Assembly: GCF_021730395.1 (NCBI RefSeq)
Contig: NC_069377.1
Location: 37,774,501 to 37,838,500 of the forward strand
DNA from: Mercenaria mercenaria
Lineage: Eukaryota > Mollusca > Bivalvia > Venerida > Veneridae
Length of the DNA: 64,000 bases
Direction of reading: 5' to 3'
The notes beneath the pieces were generated by a model that saw only the letters and a program-made list of their open reading frames with translations, had not been told where the DNA came from and made no database searches. The translations under genes were made by a program, and so were the position numbers. Numbering within the stretch: position 1 is the first letter of the stretch; every line of letters starts with the position of its first letter. Shown piece after piece: positions 62,401 to 64,000 of the stretch.

Positions 62401-64000
62401 AGATATTCCTTTTGAAATTTTTACTGCCGACTTTCAAAGATTCAATGACATAGTTTTCTTTATGTTAATTGTAAACGACGTAAGATCTAACATGCTGCCT
62501 TGCACAGAAAAGGTCGCCCTTGATACTTTTCAAGATTTTTAAAAGAACAAAAAAATTATTTCCTTTTCTTTAAAATTCTTTGTGAATGTAAATATTCTAA
62601 ATTGTCTGACATTGTACTTAATTTGGAAATCTTCTCACTATCTGTATACTGAAATATCATTTTTTTCTTATTTTTCCTCTTTTTCTGTTTTAATATTTTC
62701 CTTTTGGCTATATTTTCTTGTGAACTCGTGAATGCCAGAATATTTTCTAACAGTAAAAATAACAAACTTAGGCATTTTCACAACGAAAAATTTTCTGATA
62801 TTACATGTGATATGACTCCATTAAAAAGAAATGAATACCTCTTTACAAAGGAAAGTATTTTCTTTTCCATCAGATACATATTATTAACCTCTTTAGATAA
62901 ATTACTTTTCCGAGTGGCCGCATTGTATTATACGGTGGTATGTTTAGGACATATGTTATTTTTTTAAAGATTAAATTATCTCGTATGCACGACATCTTAT
63001 CTTGAGCGATCAACATCTTATCTCGTGCGCACGACATCTTATCTCGAGCGATCAACATCTTATCTCGTCCGCACGACATCTTATCTTGAGCGATCAACAT
63101 CTTATCTCGAGCGACCAACATATTATATTGAGCGATCAACATCTTATCTCGAGCGATCAACATATTATCTTGAGCGATCAACATCTTATCTCGAGCGATC
63201 AACATATTATATTGAGCGATCAACATCTTATCTCGAGCGATCAACATATTATCTTGAGCGATCAACATCTTATCTCGTGCGCACGACATCTTATCTCGAG
63301 CGATAAGATAAGATGTCGATCGCTCAAGACAATATGTTGGTCGCTCGAAATAAGATGTCGATCGCTCAAGATAATATGTTGATCGCTCGAGATAATGTGT
63401 TGATCGCTCAAGATAAGATGTCGTGCGCACGAAATAAGATGTTGATCGCTCGAGATAAGATGTTGGTCGCTCAAAATAATATGTTGATCGCTCAAGATAA
63501 TATGTTGATCGCTCAAGATAATATGTTGATCGCTCAAGAAAATATGTTGATCGCTCATGACAAGATAATATGTTGGTCGCTCGAAATAAGATGTTGATCG
63601 CTCGAAATAAGATGTTGATCTCTCAATATAATATATTGATCGCTTAAGATAATATGTTGATCGCTCGAGATAAGATGTTGATCGCTCAAGATAAGATTTC
63701 GTGCGCACGAAATAAGATGTTGATCGCTCAAGATAATTTAATCCTAAAAAAATAATTGCATGTCCTAAACATACCACCGTAGTATTATGCTCTACCTGTT
63801 AAATCAATTTCCAACTGTTACAACGCACACCTGTTATCAAATACCCATTTAAAGCTGTTTTTTGTGTTCGTAAACGTAATTATTATTTTCAAAATAAAAT
63901 CTTATCAGTGATCCCCTACCTTTATGAAAGGTTTTTTATCCTCTACTTTCGGACACCATCCTGGTCCATTTTCATTTAGTCTTGATTGGTTACTATGAAA
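15031..64000 (-). CDS. GRL101-like: Mosaic LGR type C (GRL101-like) seven-helix receptor, 27 visible exons, 5' incomplete
   Basis: This is a modular cell-surface receptor. Exons (high to low): 64000-63920, 55343-55191, 54362-54215, 52638-52372, 52074-51908, 50520-50307, 49888-49703, 46679-46479, 45280-45080, 44406-44343, 38188-38016, 37742-37590, 36589-36461, 35985-35863, 35411-35316, 32623-32491, 30632-30541, 29292-29190, 26494-26319, 25274-25140, 22111-21995, 20681-20617, 20376-18867, 18497-18358, 17646-17595, 16739-16501, 15183-15031. Every intron is GT-AG and each phase matches the next, giving 5,271 nt open to a TAG. Approximate residues in the visible part: F5/8C 1-127, PAN 128-216, CUB 217-343, CUB-like 344-472, C-type lectin 473-618, LDLa 1-4 619-785, CNTNAP-type fibrinogen-like 786-953, LDLa 5-7 954-1073, LRR 1095-1270, 7TM 1280-1610, tail to 1756. 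Lymnaea GRL101 is known to combine LDLa, LRR and 7TM; the extra modules are seen here. The start codon and signal peptide lie upstream of the window. Confidence 0.92.
15617..16440. mobile_element. Array-type element in the last intron of the receptor (ATGTCTCCC family)
   Basis: The left end reads ATATATGTCTCCCACTAG; the right end reads GACGGACAACACAAAGTAAA and TATGTCTCC. The interior repeats a unit of roughly 130 to 170 bp containing CCATAACT-C-GCTGAAAATC, GAACCGGAACATG, CAACTAGGCTTG and GTTTGGTGGAAATC variants. A related copy lies at 28200-29162. Confidence 0.75.
16501..16739 (-). CDS. Receptor visible exon 26: kinase-like cytoplasmic tail, part 1
   Basis: Phase 1 in, phase 0 out, 239 nt. 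The reading [30 protein letters not shown] and [14 protein letters not shown] follows the layout of a protein-kinase C-lobe (hinge helix, I-x-x-A-L-x-x-L-H-x-x-G, then the N-V-L-V strand). The catalytic H-R-D aspartate is not present, so it would be a pseudokinase. If the last intron is retained the frame stays open to a stop at 16348, partly inside a repeat. The donor is GTGGGA. Confidence 0.85.
16849..17083. mobile_element. Nested-palindrome element, copy 1 (235 bp)
   Basis: It begins GAGCCGTGCCATGAGAAAAC and ends with the inverse. Each arm holds its own hairpin: CAGCATGGATCCAGACCAG pairs with CTGGTCAGGATCCATGCTG around GCGCATCCGCGC. Flanking ATAT on both sides is a likely 4 bp target duplication. 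Confidence 0.9.
17595..17646 (-). CDS. Receptor visible exon 25: juxtamembrane tail
   Basis: A 52 nt micro-exon, phase 0 in and phase 1 out, acceptor TATTATTACAG. It reads [17 protein letters not shown]; the Cys after basic residues could be a palmitoylation site as in many 7TM tails (inference). The donor GTTTGT is weaker than the others, but the phase fits exon 26 exactly. Confidence 0.82.
18358..18497 (-). CDS. Receptor visible exon 24: helix 7
   Basis: Phase 1 in, phase 0 out, 140 nt. It completes helix 6/loop 3 ([17 protein letters not shown]) and encodes helix 7 with [17 protein letters not shown], the rhodopsin-class N-P-x-x-Y motif, then NSRLGRR at the start of the cytoplasmic tail. 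The donor is GTAAGA. Confidence 0.97.
18867..20376 (-). CDS. Receptor visible exon 23: end of LDLa 7, leucine-rich repeats, helices 1-6
   Basis: A single 1,510 nt exon carries the signalling core. It finishes LDLa 7 ([13 protein letters not shown]), gives a Cys-rich LRR cap ([14 protein letters not shown]), then seven LRRs (for example [17 protein letters not shown] and [17 protein letters not shown]). The hinge MFCCIKP...C...FSSCSDLM is typical of LGR receptors. Helix 1 contains GNIL, helix 2 NLSVADM, extracellular loop 1 the conserved Cys (TYCSLAGG), helix 3 ends LDRF in place of DRY, loop 2 has AVCLTLPL, and helix 6 is [19 protein letters not shown], split by the intron at its end (donor GTAAGT, phase 1). 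The family signals from the plasma membrane through G proteins; coupling is unknown here. Confidence 0.97.
20427..20457 (+). repeat. A homopolymer run
   Basis: About 31 uninterrupted A lie in the intron between receptor exons 22 and 23, very close (50 bp) to the acceptor of exon 23 when read on the gene strand as poly-T. Confidence 0.95.
20617..20681 (-). CDS. Receptor visible exon 22: first half of LDLa repeat 7
   Basis: A 65 nt exon, phase 1 in and phase 0 out. It reads [20 protein letters not shown], the first three cysteines of an LDLa repeat. The remaining half ([17 protein letters not shown]) starts the next, very large exon, so this repeat is split by a phase-0 intron, unlike the other LDLa exons. 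The acceptor is TTTTATAG and the donor GTAAAA. Confidence 0.92.
21635..21725 (-). mobile_element. tRNA-like SINE head
   Basis: On the minus strand GCCGCGGAAGCCTAGTAGTA, GAGCGCCCGCTTCAAGTGC and GGTGCGATTCCTGTCGC give degenerate A and B boxes and a tRNA-like anticodon arm. It is far from a functional tRNA. It lies in the intron between exons 21 and 22. Confidence 0.55.
21995..22111 (-). CDS. Receptor visible exon 21: LDLa repeat 6
   Basis: Phase 1 to phase 1, 117 nt. It reads [20 protein letters not shown] then [17 protein letters not shown], a six-cysteine LDLa repeat. The acidic loop is G-E-D-E-S in place of D-x-S-D-E, which is common and still compatible with calcium binding. The acceptor is GCATTTTAG and the donor GTAAGA. 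Confidence 0.93.
22735..22800 (+). repeat. Imperfect GT microsatellite
   Basis: TGTGTGCGTGTGTGCGTGCG and neighbouring GT-rich sequence; open frames on either strand here are artefacts. Confidence 0.9.
23495..23771 (-). mobile_element. tRNA-headed SINE family A, copy 1
   Basis: On the minus strand the head GCCTGCTTAGCTCAGTAGGG has an A box (TAGCTCAGTAGGG) and GAGTTCGATCCCCGGGC is a good B box. The body carries TTGCGGAGAACAGGTTTGTA, GAATCCAGGAACACCGGTTA and GCCCGCTGTTAGATAACTGA, and the tail is a run of AAAC. The same layout recurs at 51341-51634 and 52732-53016, with a partial copy at 32113-32237. Confidence 0.88.
25140..25274 (-). CDS. Receptor visible exon 20: LDLa-like repeat 5 (atypical)
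   Basis: Phase 1 to phase 1, 135 nt. It reads [20 protein letters not shown] then [12 protein letters not shown]. The spacing C...C...C-R-D-N/S...C recalls an LDLa repeat in which two cysteines and the full acidic cage are lost. The exon size, phases and position between the fibrinogen-like module and a good LDLa exon support the call. Confidence 0.82.
26319..26494 (-). CDS. Receptor visible exon 19: CNTNAP-type fibrinogen-like module, part 4
   Basis: Phase 2 in, phase 1 out, 176 nt. It reads [29 protein letters not shown] and [14 protein letters not shown] proteins have the same order at this place: C-x-C-D, Q-D-Q-W, a L-x-F-K-D segment, L-P-V-x-x-I and G-P-L-x-C. This block is what identifies the module. 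The domain is a non-enzymatic fibrinogen-type fold thought to serve adhesion. Confidence 0.9.
26580..27780. other. Receptor intron DNA without recognised features
   Basis: AT-rich intron sequence between exons 18 and 19 with no repeat family I can match elsewhere in the window. Confidence 0.4.
27785..27970 (-). repeat. Copy of the CCTCTCATGAACAGA repeat family
   Basis: Read on the plus strand it contains AATAATAGCAGACTCGGTTT, TGTTCATGAGAGGTAATAAA and CACGCCCCCTAGCACCGGCT. The same blocks occur at 35030-35180 and 49020-49235, and inverted at 4622-4790. Confidence 0.8.
28099..28198 (+). repeat. Two A-rich runs
   Basis: An A run of about 15 (from 28100) and one of about 26 (28172-28198) flank CTCCCAGTAAGAAAAATATT. 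They may be retroposon tails or slippage products. Confidence 0.8.
28200..29162. mobile_element. Array-type element, second copy of the ATGTCTCCC family
   Basis: Diverged units contain CCATAACTCCGCGGAAAATC, GAACCGGAACATGCC, CAACTAGGCTTGGCA and GTTTGGTGGAAATCGG. The right end reads GACGGACGGACGTATAGACG and finishes CAATATGTCTCCCGC and ATGGGAGACAT, a short inverted pair. It ends about 28 bp before the donor of receptor exon 18. The left boundary is approximate. Confidence 0.75.
29190..29292 (-). CDS. Receptor visible exon 18: CNTNAP-type fibrinogen-like module, part 3
   Basis: Phase 1 in, phase 2 out, 103 nt. It reads [20 protein letters not shown] then GNPVCNG, a Cys-rich stretch that in CNTNAP proteins precedes the C-x-C-D/N motif. 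The acceptor is AAAATGTAG and the donor GTAAGA. A tandem-array element (28200-29162) ends only about 28 bp from the donor, so a mobile element sits very close to a splice site. Confidence 0.82.
29575..29850 (+). repeat. Segment A1, duplicated in diverged form at 61970-62240
   Basis: Shared blocks in order include ACCGGAAC, CTGTTTA, TTTGTTTA-ATACGCT, GTAAGAA/ATAAGAA, GGCATGCA-GAAAAA type, TTATGT, CGCC-AAACAGTTACC and TGCACC...CCAGTGA. In this copy an open frame starts at 29769 with [18 protein letters not shown], which has a myristoylation-like Met-Gly-x-Cys start. The homology fades at a GTGA that could be a splice donor. I do not recognise the peptide. Confidence 0.55.
30541..30632 (-). CDS. 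Receptor visible exon 17: CNTNAP-type fibrinogen-like module, part 2
   Basis: Phase 2 in, phase 1 out, 92 nt. It reads [19 protein letters not shown] then KVEVECYHV, matching the CNTNAP pattern of a helix, Cys, E-x-x-V and x-C. Two donors overlap (CAT|GTACGT and GTAC|GTATTT, four bases apart). Only the inner one keeps the frame: the outer one leads to a stop soon after the exon 18/19 junction. Confidence 0.85.
30802..30900. mobile_element. Nested-palindrome element, copy 2 (right half only)
   Basis: Only the 3' arm survives: ACTGCGCGGATGCGCACGCT, GGTCTGGATCCATGCTAGTC and TTTTCTCATGGTGCGGCTC. It is more diverged than the full copies and lies 100 bp... upstream (gene sense) of receptor exon 17. 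Confidence 0.85.
32113..32237 (+). mobile_element. tRNA-headed SINE family A, 3' fragment
   Basis: GGCAGTCACTTGCGGAGAAC, CAGGGTTAGTACAGAATC and ACAGCCCGCCGCTAAATAAC match the body and end of the family; the tRNA head is missing, as expected for a 5'-truncated retroposon. Confidence 0.75.
32268..32335 (+). repeat. AAT/GAT microsatellite
   Basis: AATAATAATGATAATAATAA and similar triplets follow the SINE fragment by about 30 bp, possibly an expanded SINE tail. Confidence 0.85.
32491..32623 (-). CDS. Receptor visible exon 16: CNTNAP-type fibrinogen-like module, part 1
   Basis: Phase 1 in, phase 2 out, 133 nt, acceptor TTGTTTTCAG. It reads [20 protein letters not shown] then KGLVVYSYG. This resembles the start of the fibrinogen-like segment of CNTNAP/neurexin-IV proteins, where W/ST-V-I-x-H precedes a short strand. 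The similarity is from memory of the family and becomes convincing only with the next three exons. Confidence 0.85.
32700..34190. other. Receptor intron DNA without recognised features
   Basis: The open frames at 32750-32968 and 32988-33386 show no domain signal or splice logic. No shared repeats were noticed. Confidence 0.4.
34195..34620 (+). repeat. ~38 bp minisatellite, about 11 units
   Basis: Units follow GTGTACTTGCCTCTCATCGT, GTAACAACTGTGGCGAAA with substitutions and small indels. Long open frames on both strands in this interval come from the array. Confidence 0.9.
35030..35180 (-). repeat. Copy of the CCTCTCATGAACAGA repeat family
   Basis: TCTGTTCATGAGAGGTAATG, CCCCTACCACCGGCTTAAGC and AAGAAAATATAACAACACTG match the copies at 27785 and 49020. 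Confidence 0.75.
35316..35411 (-). CDS. Receptor visible exon 15: LDLa repeat 4 (atypical, lacks DxSDE)
   Basis: Phase 1 to phase 1, 96 nt. It reads [19 protein letters not shown] then [10 protein letters not shown] with five cysteines. The next exon supplies VEC, so the sixth cysteine follows at once and the usual D-x-S-D-E loop is missing. The repeat may be disulphide-bonded but is unlikely to hold calcium normally. A separate short exon carrying the acidic loop between 32623 and 35316 was looked for and not found. Confidence 0.88.
35459..35693. mobile_element. Nested-palindrome element, copy 3 (235 bp)
   Basis: Full-length copy starting GAGCCGTGCCATGGGAAAAC. AAAT on both sides is a likely 4 bp target duplication. 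It sits 48 bp from the acceptor of receptor exon 15 (upstream in gene sense). Confidence 0.92.
35863..35985 (-). CDS. Receptor visible exon 14: LDLa repeat 3
   Basis: Phase 1 to phase 1, 123 nt. It reads [20 protein letters not shown] then [16 protein letters not shown], a canonical LDLa repeat with six cysteines and an intact D-x-x-D / D-E-S-D-E calcium site. The acceptor is ATACTTGCAG and the donor GTAAAT. Confidence 0.95.
36461..36589 (-). CDS. Receptor visible exon 13: LDLa repeat 2
   Basis: Phase 1 to phase 1, 129 nt. It reads [20 protein letters not shown] then [16 protein letters not shown], a full six-cysteine LDLa repeat with the acidic D-x-S-D-E calcium motif. The acceptor is TTTCTTCAG and the donor GTATGA. 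Confidence 0.95.
36830..37165 (+). repeat. 48 bp minisatellite
   Basis: Units of ACCTCTATTTCAAGGCATAT, TCAATGGCATCTATACACTA, ATTTACAT recur, near-identical in the last four and degenerate before them. It lies in the intron between exons 12 and 13. Confidence 0.9.
37270..37482 (+). repeat. Probable retroposon fragment with (AAG)n tail
   Basis: A non-AT-rich block (GGCATGACCAGGAGCGAGCT ... GTTTCATCGAGGCTACTGGT) ends in CGATAAGAAGAAGAAGAAG. The composition shift and simple tail suggest a SINE or LINE 3' end; no second copy is in the window. Confidence 0.4.
37590..37742 (-). CDS. Receptor visible exon 12: LDLa repeat 1
   Basis: Phase 1 to phase 1, 153 nt. A 20-residue linker precedes [20 protein letters not shown] and [10 protein letters not shown], an LDL-receptor class A repeat with the calcium cage residues D-x-x-D...D-x-S-D-E intact. 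The first of the usual six cysteines is absent in this repeat. The donor is GTGAGT. Confidence 0.9.
38016..38188 (-). CDS. Receptor visible exon 11: C-terminal half of C-type lectin domain
   Basis: Phase 2 in, phase 1 out, 173 nt. After the shared Trp it reads [13 protein letters not shown], then [15 protein letters not shown] and NAICEKR, giving the three conserved late cysteines. The EPN/QPD motif and the WND calcium residues are not present, so calcium-dependent mannose or galactose binding of the usual type is unlikely. The 6.2 kb intron before it hosts the large TTAA-flanked element. Confidence 0.93.
38585..38690 (-). mobile_element. tRNA-like SINE head (Pro-like)
   Basis: On the minus strand AGGGAAGTGGTAGAGTGTCT, GCCTTGGGTTTGAGAGGTCC and TAGGTTCGAGTCCCGGTCAG closely follow a tRNA-Pro(UGG) from D arm to T arm, with A and B boxes. 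The acceptor stem does not close properly, so this is a tRNA-derived element rather than a gene. Confidence 0.6.
38700..40360. other. Receptor intron DNA without recognised features
   Basis: AT-rich intron between exons 10 and 11; no open frame or shared repeat stood out. Confidence 0.4.
40365..44257. mobile_element. 3.9 kb element with ~590 bp inverted arms, flanked by TTAA
   Basis: The left arm (40365-about 40956) starts GGTGGTTCGCGGGGTTCCTA; the right arm (about 43669-44257) is its inverse and ends TAGGAACCCCGCGAACCACC. TTAA stands immediately outside both ends (40361-40364 and 44258-44261). Within the element 41280-41425 repeats part of the left arm (CAAGAAAATA, TCAAAATTCTT blocks). Small open frames (42195-42505, 43070-43309) show no transposase signature. 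TTAA targets are typical of piggyBac-type elements, but the ends lack the usual CCY start, so the superfamily is open. Confidence 0.88.
41432..41604. mobile_element. Nested-palindrome element, copy 4 (shortened), inside the 3.9 kb element
   Basis: It starts GAGCCGCGCCATGTGAAAAT and ends TCTCATGGCGCGGCTC. Deletions removed parts of both inner hairpins, leaving 173 bp. It inserted into the larger element, so it is the younger of the two insertions. Confidence 0.9.
44343..44406 (-). CDS. Receptor visible exon 10: WIDGS core of C-type lectin domain
   Basis: A 64 nt micro-exon, phase 1 in and phase 2 out. Joined to exon 9 it reads [16 protein letters not shown] and then IFQNW, which matches the strongly conserved W-x-D-G-S...Y-x-N-W core of C-type lectins (IGL.D....W.W.DGS). 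It is too short to appear as an open frame by itself and was found through domain continuity. The donor is GTAAGT. Confidence 0.93.
44622..44882 (+). mobile_element. SINE-like retroposon with TAATAATAA tail
   Basis: The block CACTGGGCACGTTAAAGAAC to GGGCGCTATATAAATCTGGT ends in TATAATAATAATAATA, the style of a LINE-derived 3' tail with simple repeat. It lies directly before receptor exon 10 in genome order (216 bp away), in the exon 9/10 intron. Confidence 0.65.
45080..45280 (-). CDS. Receptor visible exon 9: N-terminal half of C-type lectin domain
   Basis: Phase 1 to phase 1, 201 nt. The opening [13 protein letters not shown] is the long-form C-type lectin start, followed by [17 protein letters not shown] and EESNAIN, the usual alpha-helix 1/2 region with the conserved first paired Cys. 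The acceptor is TACTTCAG and the donor GTGAGA. C-type lectin folds bind glycans or proteins outside the cell. Confidence 0.93.
45300..46470. other. Receptor intron DNA without recognised features
   Basis: Intron between exons 8 and 9. An inverted pair, GAAAGCGATTAGCAAGTCGG / CGATTTGCTAATATC type with AGAAATCC, occurs near 46297-46362 and could form a small hairpin. Confidence 0.4.
46479..46679 (-). CDS. Receptor visible exon 8: second half of divergent CUB 2
   Basis: Phase 1 to phase 1, 201 nt. It reads [14 protein letters not shown], then [11 protein letters not shown] and NGYQLRYSL, which fits the last CUB strands (L-x-V-x-F and G-y-x-x-x-Y). Two AG acceptors lie seven bases apart (TTGTAG and TTTGCAG); only the inner one joins exon 7 in frame. 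The donor GTAAAT joins the lectin exon in phase 1. Its fit on both sides is the main support. Confidence 0.78.
47797..49010 (+). mobile_element. Array-type element with about eight ~150 bp units
   Basis: The left end reads ACAAGAGTGCCTCATGGTGG; the right end has GGACGGACGGACGGACAGAC, then TAGTCCCCGAAACTGGTTTT and CCAGTAGGGGACTAATAAAA, with TAGTCCCC/GGGGACTA forming a terminal hairpin. Units contain TTTGACCTC, GTGACCTTGACCTTAGA, TTTTGCGCATGACACGTCGT, CTCATCATGGGGAACATTTG, CAAGTAATATTAAAATCCCT and TTATGGACCGGACA. No protein is encoded. Confidence 0.85.
49020..49235 (-). repeat. Copy of the CCTCTCATGAACAGA repeat family, longest copy
   Basis: It contains AATAATAGCAGACTCGGTTT, GTCTGTTCATAAGAGGTAAT, CGCCCCCTAGCACCGGCTTA, and extends to CCAGAAAATATAACAACACA and GAATCCAAGTATGGGGAGAC. 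Confidence 0.8.
49703..49888 (-). CDS. Receptor visible exon 7: Cys-rich linker and first half of divergent CUB 2
   Basis: The acceptor TTATTTTCAG opens [18 protein letters not shown], a short Cys-rich segment, followed by SHYFPTGMY and [10 protein letters not shown], which resemble the CUB 'SPxYP' and first long strand. The donor chosen is AAC|GTACAG (phase 1), because it joins in frame to exon 8; other GT sites within 30 nt give worse joins. The domain call is weaker than for CUB 1. Confidence 0.75.
50307..50520 (-). CDS. Receptor visible exon 6: second half of CUB domain 1
   Basis: Seventy-one codons plus one base, phase 0 in and phase 1 out. It begins [13 protein letters not shown], continues through [11 protein letters not shown] and ends RGFAIKI, which corresponds to the CUB L-x-V-x-F strand and the closing G-F-x-x-x-Y/I strand. 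The acceptor is TTTATTGCAG and the donor GTACTG. Only the two halves together give a full-length CUB of about 110 to 120 residues. Confidence 0.88.
50640..50874. mobile_element. Nested-palindrome element, copy 5 (235 bp)
   Basis: Full-length copy starting GAGCCGTGCCATGACAAAAC. The 4 bp flanks differ (ATCT and AATT), so either the duplication has mutated or none was made. It lies 120 bp from the acceptor of receptor exon 6. Confidence 0.92.
51341..51634 (+). mobile_element. tRNA-headed SINE family A, copy 3
   Basis: Head CCCGCTTAGCTCAGTAGGGA with A box, GCGAGTTCGATCCTCGGGCG with B box, body GTTACTTGCGGAGAACAGGT and CAGGAACACTGGTTAGGTTA, and an A-rich AAAC tail. It is the only near full-length plus-strand copy. 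Confidence 0.9.
51908..52074 (-). CDS. Receptor visible exon 5: first half of CUB domain 1
   Basis: Fifty-five codons, phase 1 in and phase 0 out. The reading [19 protein letters not shown] is the classic CUB opening (S-P-x-Y-P then C/x-W-x-I), followed by [10 protein letters not shown], the usual hydrophobic strand. The domain lacks the first CUB cysteine, as some CUB domains do. The acceptor is TATTTCAG and the donor GTGAGT. Confidence 0.9.
52372..52638 (-). CDS. Receptor visible exon 4: PAN/apple domain
   Basis: A single 267 nt exon, phase 1 to phase 1, encodes a whole PAN/apple-like module. The cysteine pattern runs NCASAP, CLQKCKR, LCNAFQY, ACRLS and KLCVE; the central C-x3-C-x5-C-x-A-F-x-Y block is the apple-domain hallmark. 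Such domains mediate protein or carbohydrate contacts in extracellular proteins. The acceptor follows a run of T (TTTTTTTCAG) and the donor is GTAAGT. Confidence 0.88.
52732..53016 (-). mobile_element. tRNA-headed SINE family A, copy 4
   Basis: Minus-strand head GCCCGCTAAGCTCAATAGGG is followed by the family body; the GTTTGTTTGTTTGTT run at 52732 is its tail complement. It is more diverged than the copy at 51341. Confidence 0.88.
53193..53427. mobile_element. Nested-palindrome element, copy 6 (235 bp)
   Basis: Full-length copy starting GAGCCGTGCCATGATAAAAC, flanked by ATAT on both sides (probable 4 bp target duplication). Confidence 0.92.
54215..54362 (-). CDS. Receptor visible exon 3: end of F5/8 C domain
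   Basis: Forty-nine codons plus one base (phase 0 in, phase 1 out). It reads [12 protein letters not shown], then [10 protein letters not shown] and a closing Cys (FIVCKRN). Discoidin domains normally end in a similar hydrophobic strand and Cys (IRLELLGC type). The acceptor is TTTTTTCAG and the donor GTAATC. The Cys here would pair with the Cys of the WCPK segment in visible exon 1. Confidence 0.88.
54725..55030 (+). repeat. Degenerate ~52 bp tandem repeat
   Basis: Three or more units of TAGTTGCCTTTTTCATTCCT, CGGAGTTTTGTGGGTA type appear with many substitutions (TAGCCGCCTGTTTTTCATTC, TAGTCGCCTTTTTTTCGCAG). Open frames here follow the repeat. Confidence 0.6.
55191..55343 (-). CDS. Receptor visible exon 2: middle of F5/8 C domain
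   Basis: Fifty-one codons, phase 0 on both sides, acceptor TTATTCCAG and donor GTAGGT. The reading [17 protein letters not shown] is the central discoidin motif (a hydrophobic strand then V-x-G-V-x-x-Q-G), followed by a segment ending [15 protein letters not shown], matching the usual YKVxYS strand. Both frame and domain order join visible exon 1 to exon 3. Confidence 0.92.
55850..56399 (+). mobile_element. 21-22 bp satellite array with one foldback end
   Basis: Units follow CACGAGATAAGATGTCGTGCG with variants. The right end AAACATACCACC and the preceding TTAAAAAATAAATG match the right end of the element at 62931-63781; the matching left end is missing, so this looks like half of a related element. 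Confidence 0.75.
56700..57490 (+). repeat. ~51 bp minisatellite, degenerate then homogeneous
   Basis: From about 57035 roughly nine units of CTCGACGCCTATATACAGTA, AAATATTCGAATACCTTGGA, CCATGAAGGTT are nearly identical, with some shortened units. Before that (56700-57035) the same pattern is strongly diverged (GCCTATATTCTGTA, TACCTTAAAGGCACTCA). It lies in the intron after visible exon 1. Confidence 0.9.
58249..58304 (+). repeat. (AAAAT)n microsatellite
   Basis: About eleven uninterrupted ATAAA units; open frames read through it as poly F/L/I are spurious. Confidence 0.95.
58345..58910 (+). repeat. Two diverged direct copies of a CRE + TATA-like block
   Basis: Blocks at about 58355-58505 and 58765-58915 share ATGAAATGCG-GGAAAT, ACGTTGACGTCATT, GACGTTATACGTTTA, and CGGAACGCGCATATAT. 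Each holds a perfect TGACGTCA (58407-58414 and 58815-58822) and a TATA-like sequence about 60 bp downstream (CATATATAAAAGG in the first). Promoter activity is inference. Confidence 0.6.
59199..61156. mobile_element. ~2 kb element with inverted CCCGTTGAAAATTGACC ends
   Basis: The left end CCCGTTGAAAATTGACCAC is mirrored by GGGGTCAATTTTCAACGGG on the right. Further AACGTTGAAAATTG-type palindromes lie just inside both ends (59225-59300, 61080-61135). Inside are a possible short coding stretch (59440-59702, ending at a GTATGT) and the nested-palindrome copy 7. No clear target duplication was found, so the boundaries are provisional. Confidence 0.5.
60398..60632. mobile_element. Nested-palindrome element, copy 7 (235 bp)
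   Basis: Full-length copy starting GAGCCGTGCCATGAGAAAAC, flanked by ATTT on both sides (probable 4 bp target duplication). It is inserted inside the 59199-61156 element. Confidence 0.92.
61466..61595. mobile_element. Short hairpin element (MITE-like)
   Basis: TATCTGGGATTTTGTATTCG and CTCTCGTGGATTTTGC on the left pair with GCAAAATCCACGAGAG and CCGAATACATACAGCATCCC on the right around a central GGCGCTTATGCGCC palindrome. The whole is about 130 bp and cannot encode a protein. Confidence 0.7.
61970..62240 (+). repeat. Segment A2, diverged copy of 29575-29850
   Basis: The block order matches segment A1: ACCGGAAC, TTTCCTGTTTACG, CTTTGTTTAAATACGCT, TATGTCACTGG, CGCCTAAACAGTTACC and CTGCACCAACAACCAGTGA. 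A TTA microsatellite has grown in its middle (62101-62123). The start codon context and the frame of A1 are not kept. Confidence 0.5.
62931..63781. mobile_element. Foldback element whose arms are inverted 21 bp satellite arrays
   Basis: The ends TACGGTGGTATGTTTAGGAC and GTCCTAAACATACCACCGTA are inverse. Inside, the left arm (about 62982-63305) repeats GATCAACATCTTATCTCGAGC and the right arm (63306-63735) repeats its inverse, meeting near 63305. GTATTA lies directly outside both ends (62925-62930 and 63782-63787), a 6 bp target duplication. Long open frames on both strands are array artefacts. Confidence 0.9.
63920..64000 (-). CDS. Receptor visible exon 1: start of F5/8 C (discoidin) domain
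   Basis: The window edge cuts this exon; 27 codons are visible, ending at a GTAGGG donor in phase 0. The reading [12 protein letters not shown] followed by KKPFIK fits the early strand of a factor 5/8 C domain, where an invariant Trp-Cys-Pro segment precedes the Leu-x-Val-Asp-Leu strand carried by the next exon. The 8.6 kb intron that follows is full of repeats. Discoidin domains bind membranes or glycans; no ligand can be inferred here. Confidence 0.85.

Noticed and set aside
63002-63777. Long open frames on both strands (up to 186 codons) in the satellite foldback
   Set aside because: A 21 bp unit without stops keeps all frames open; the repeats explain them fully.
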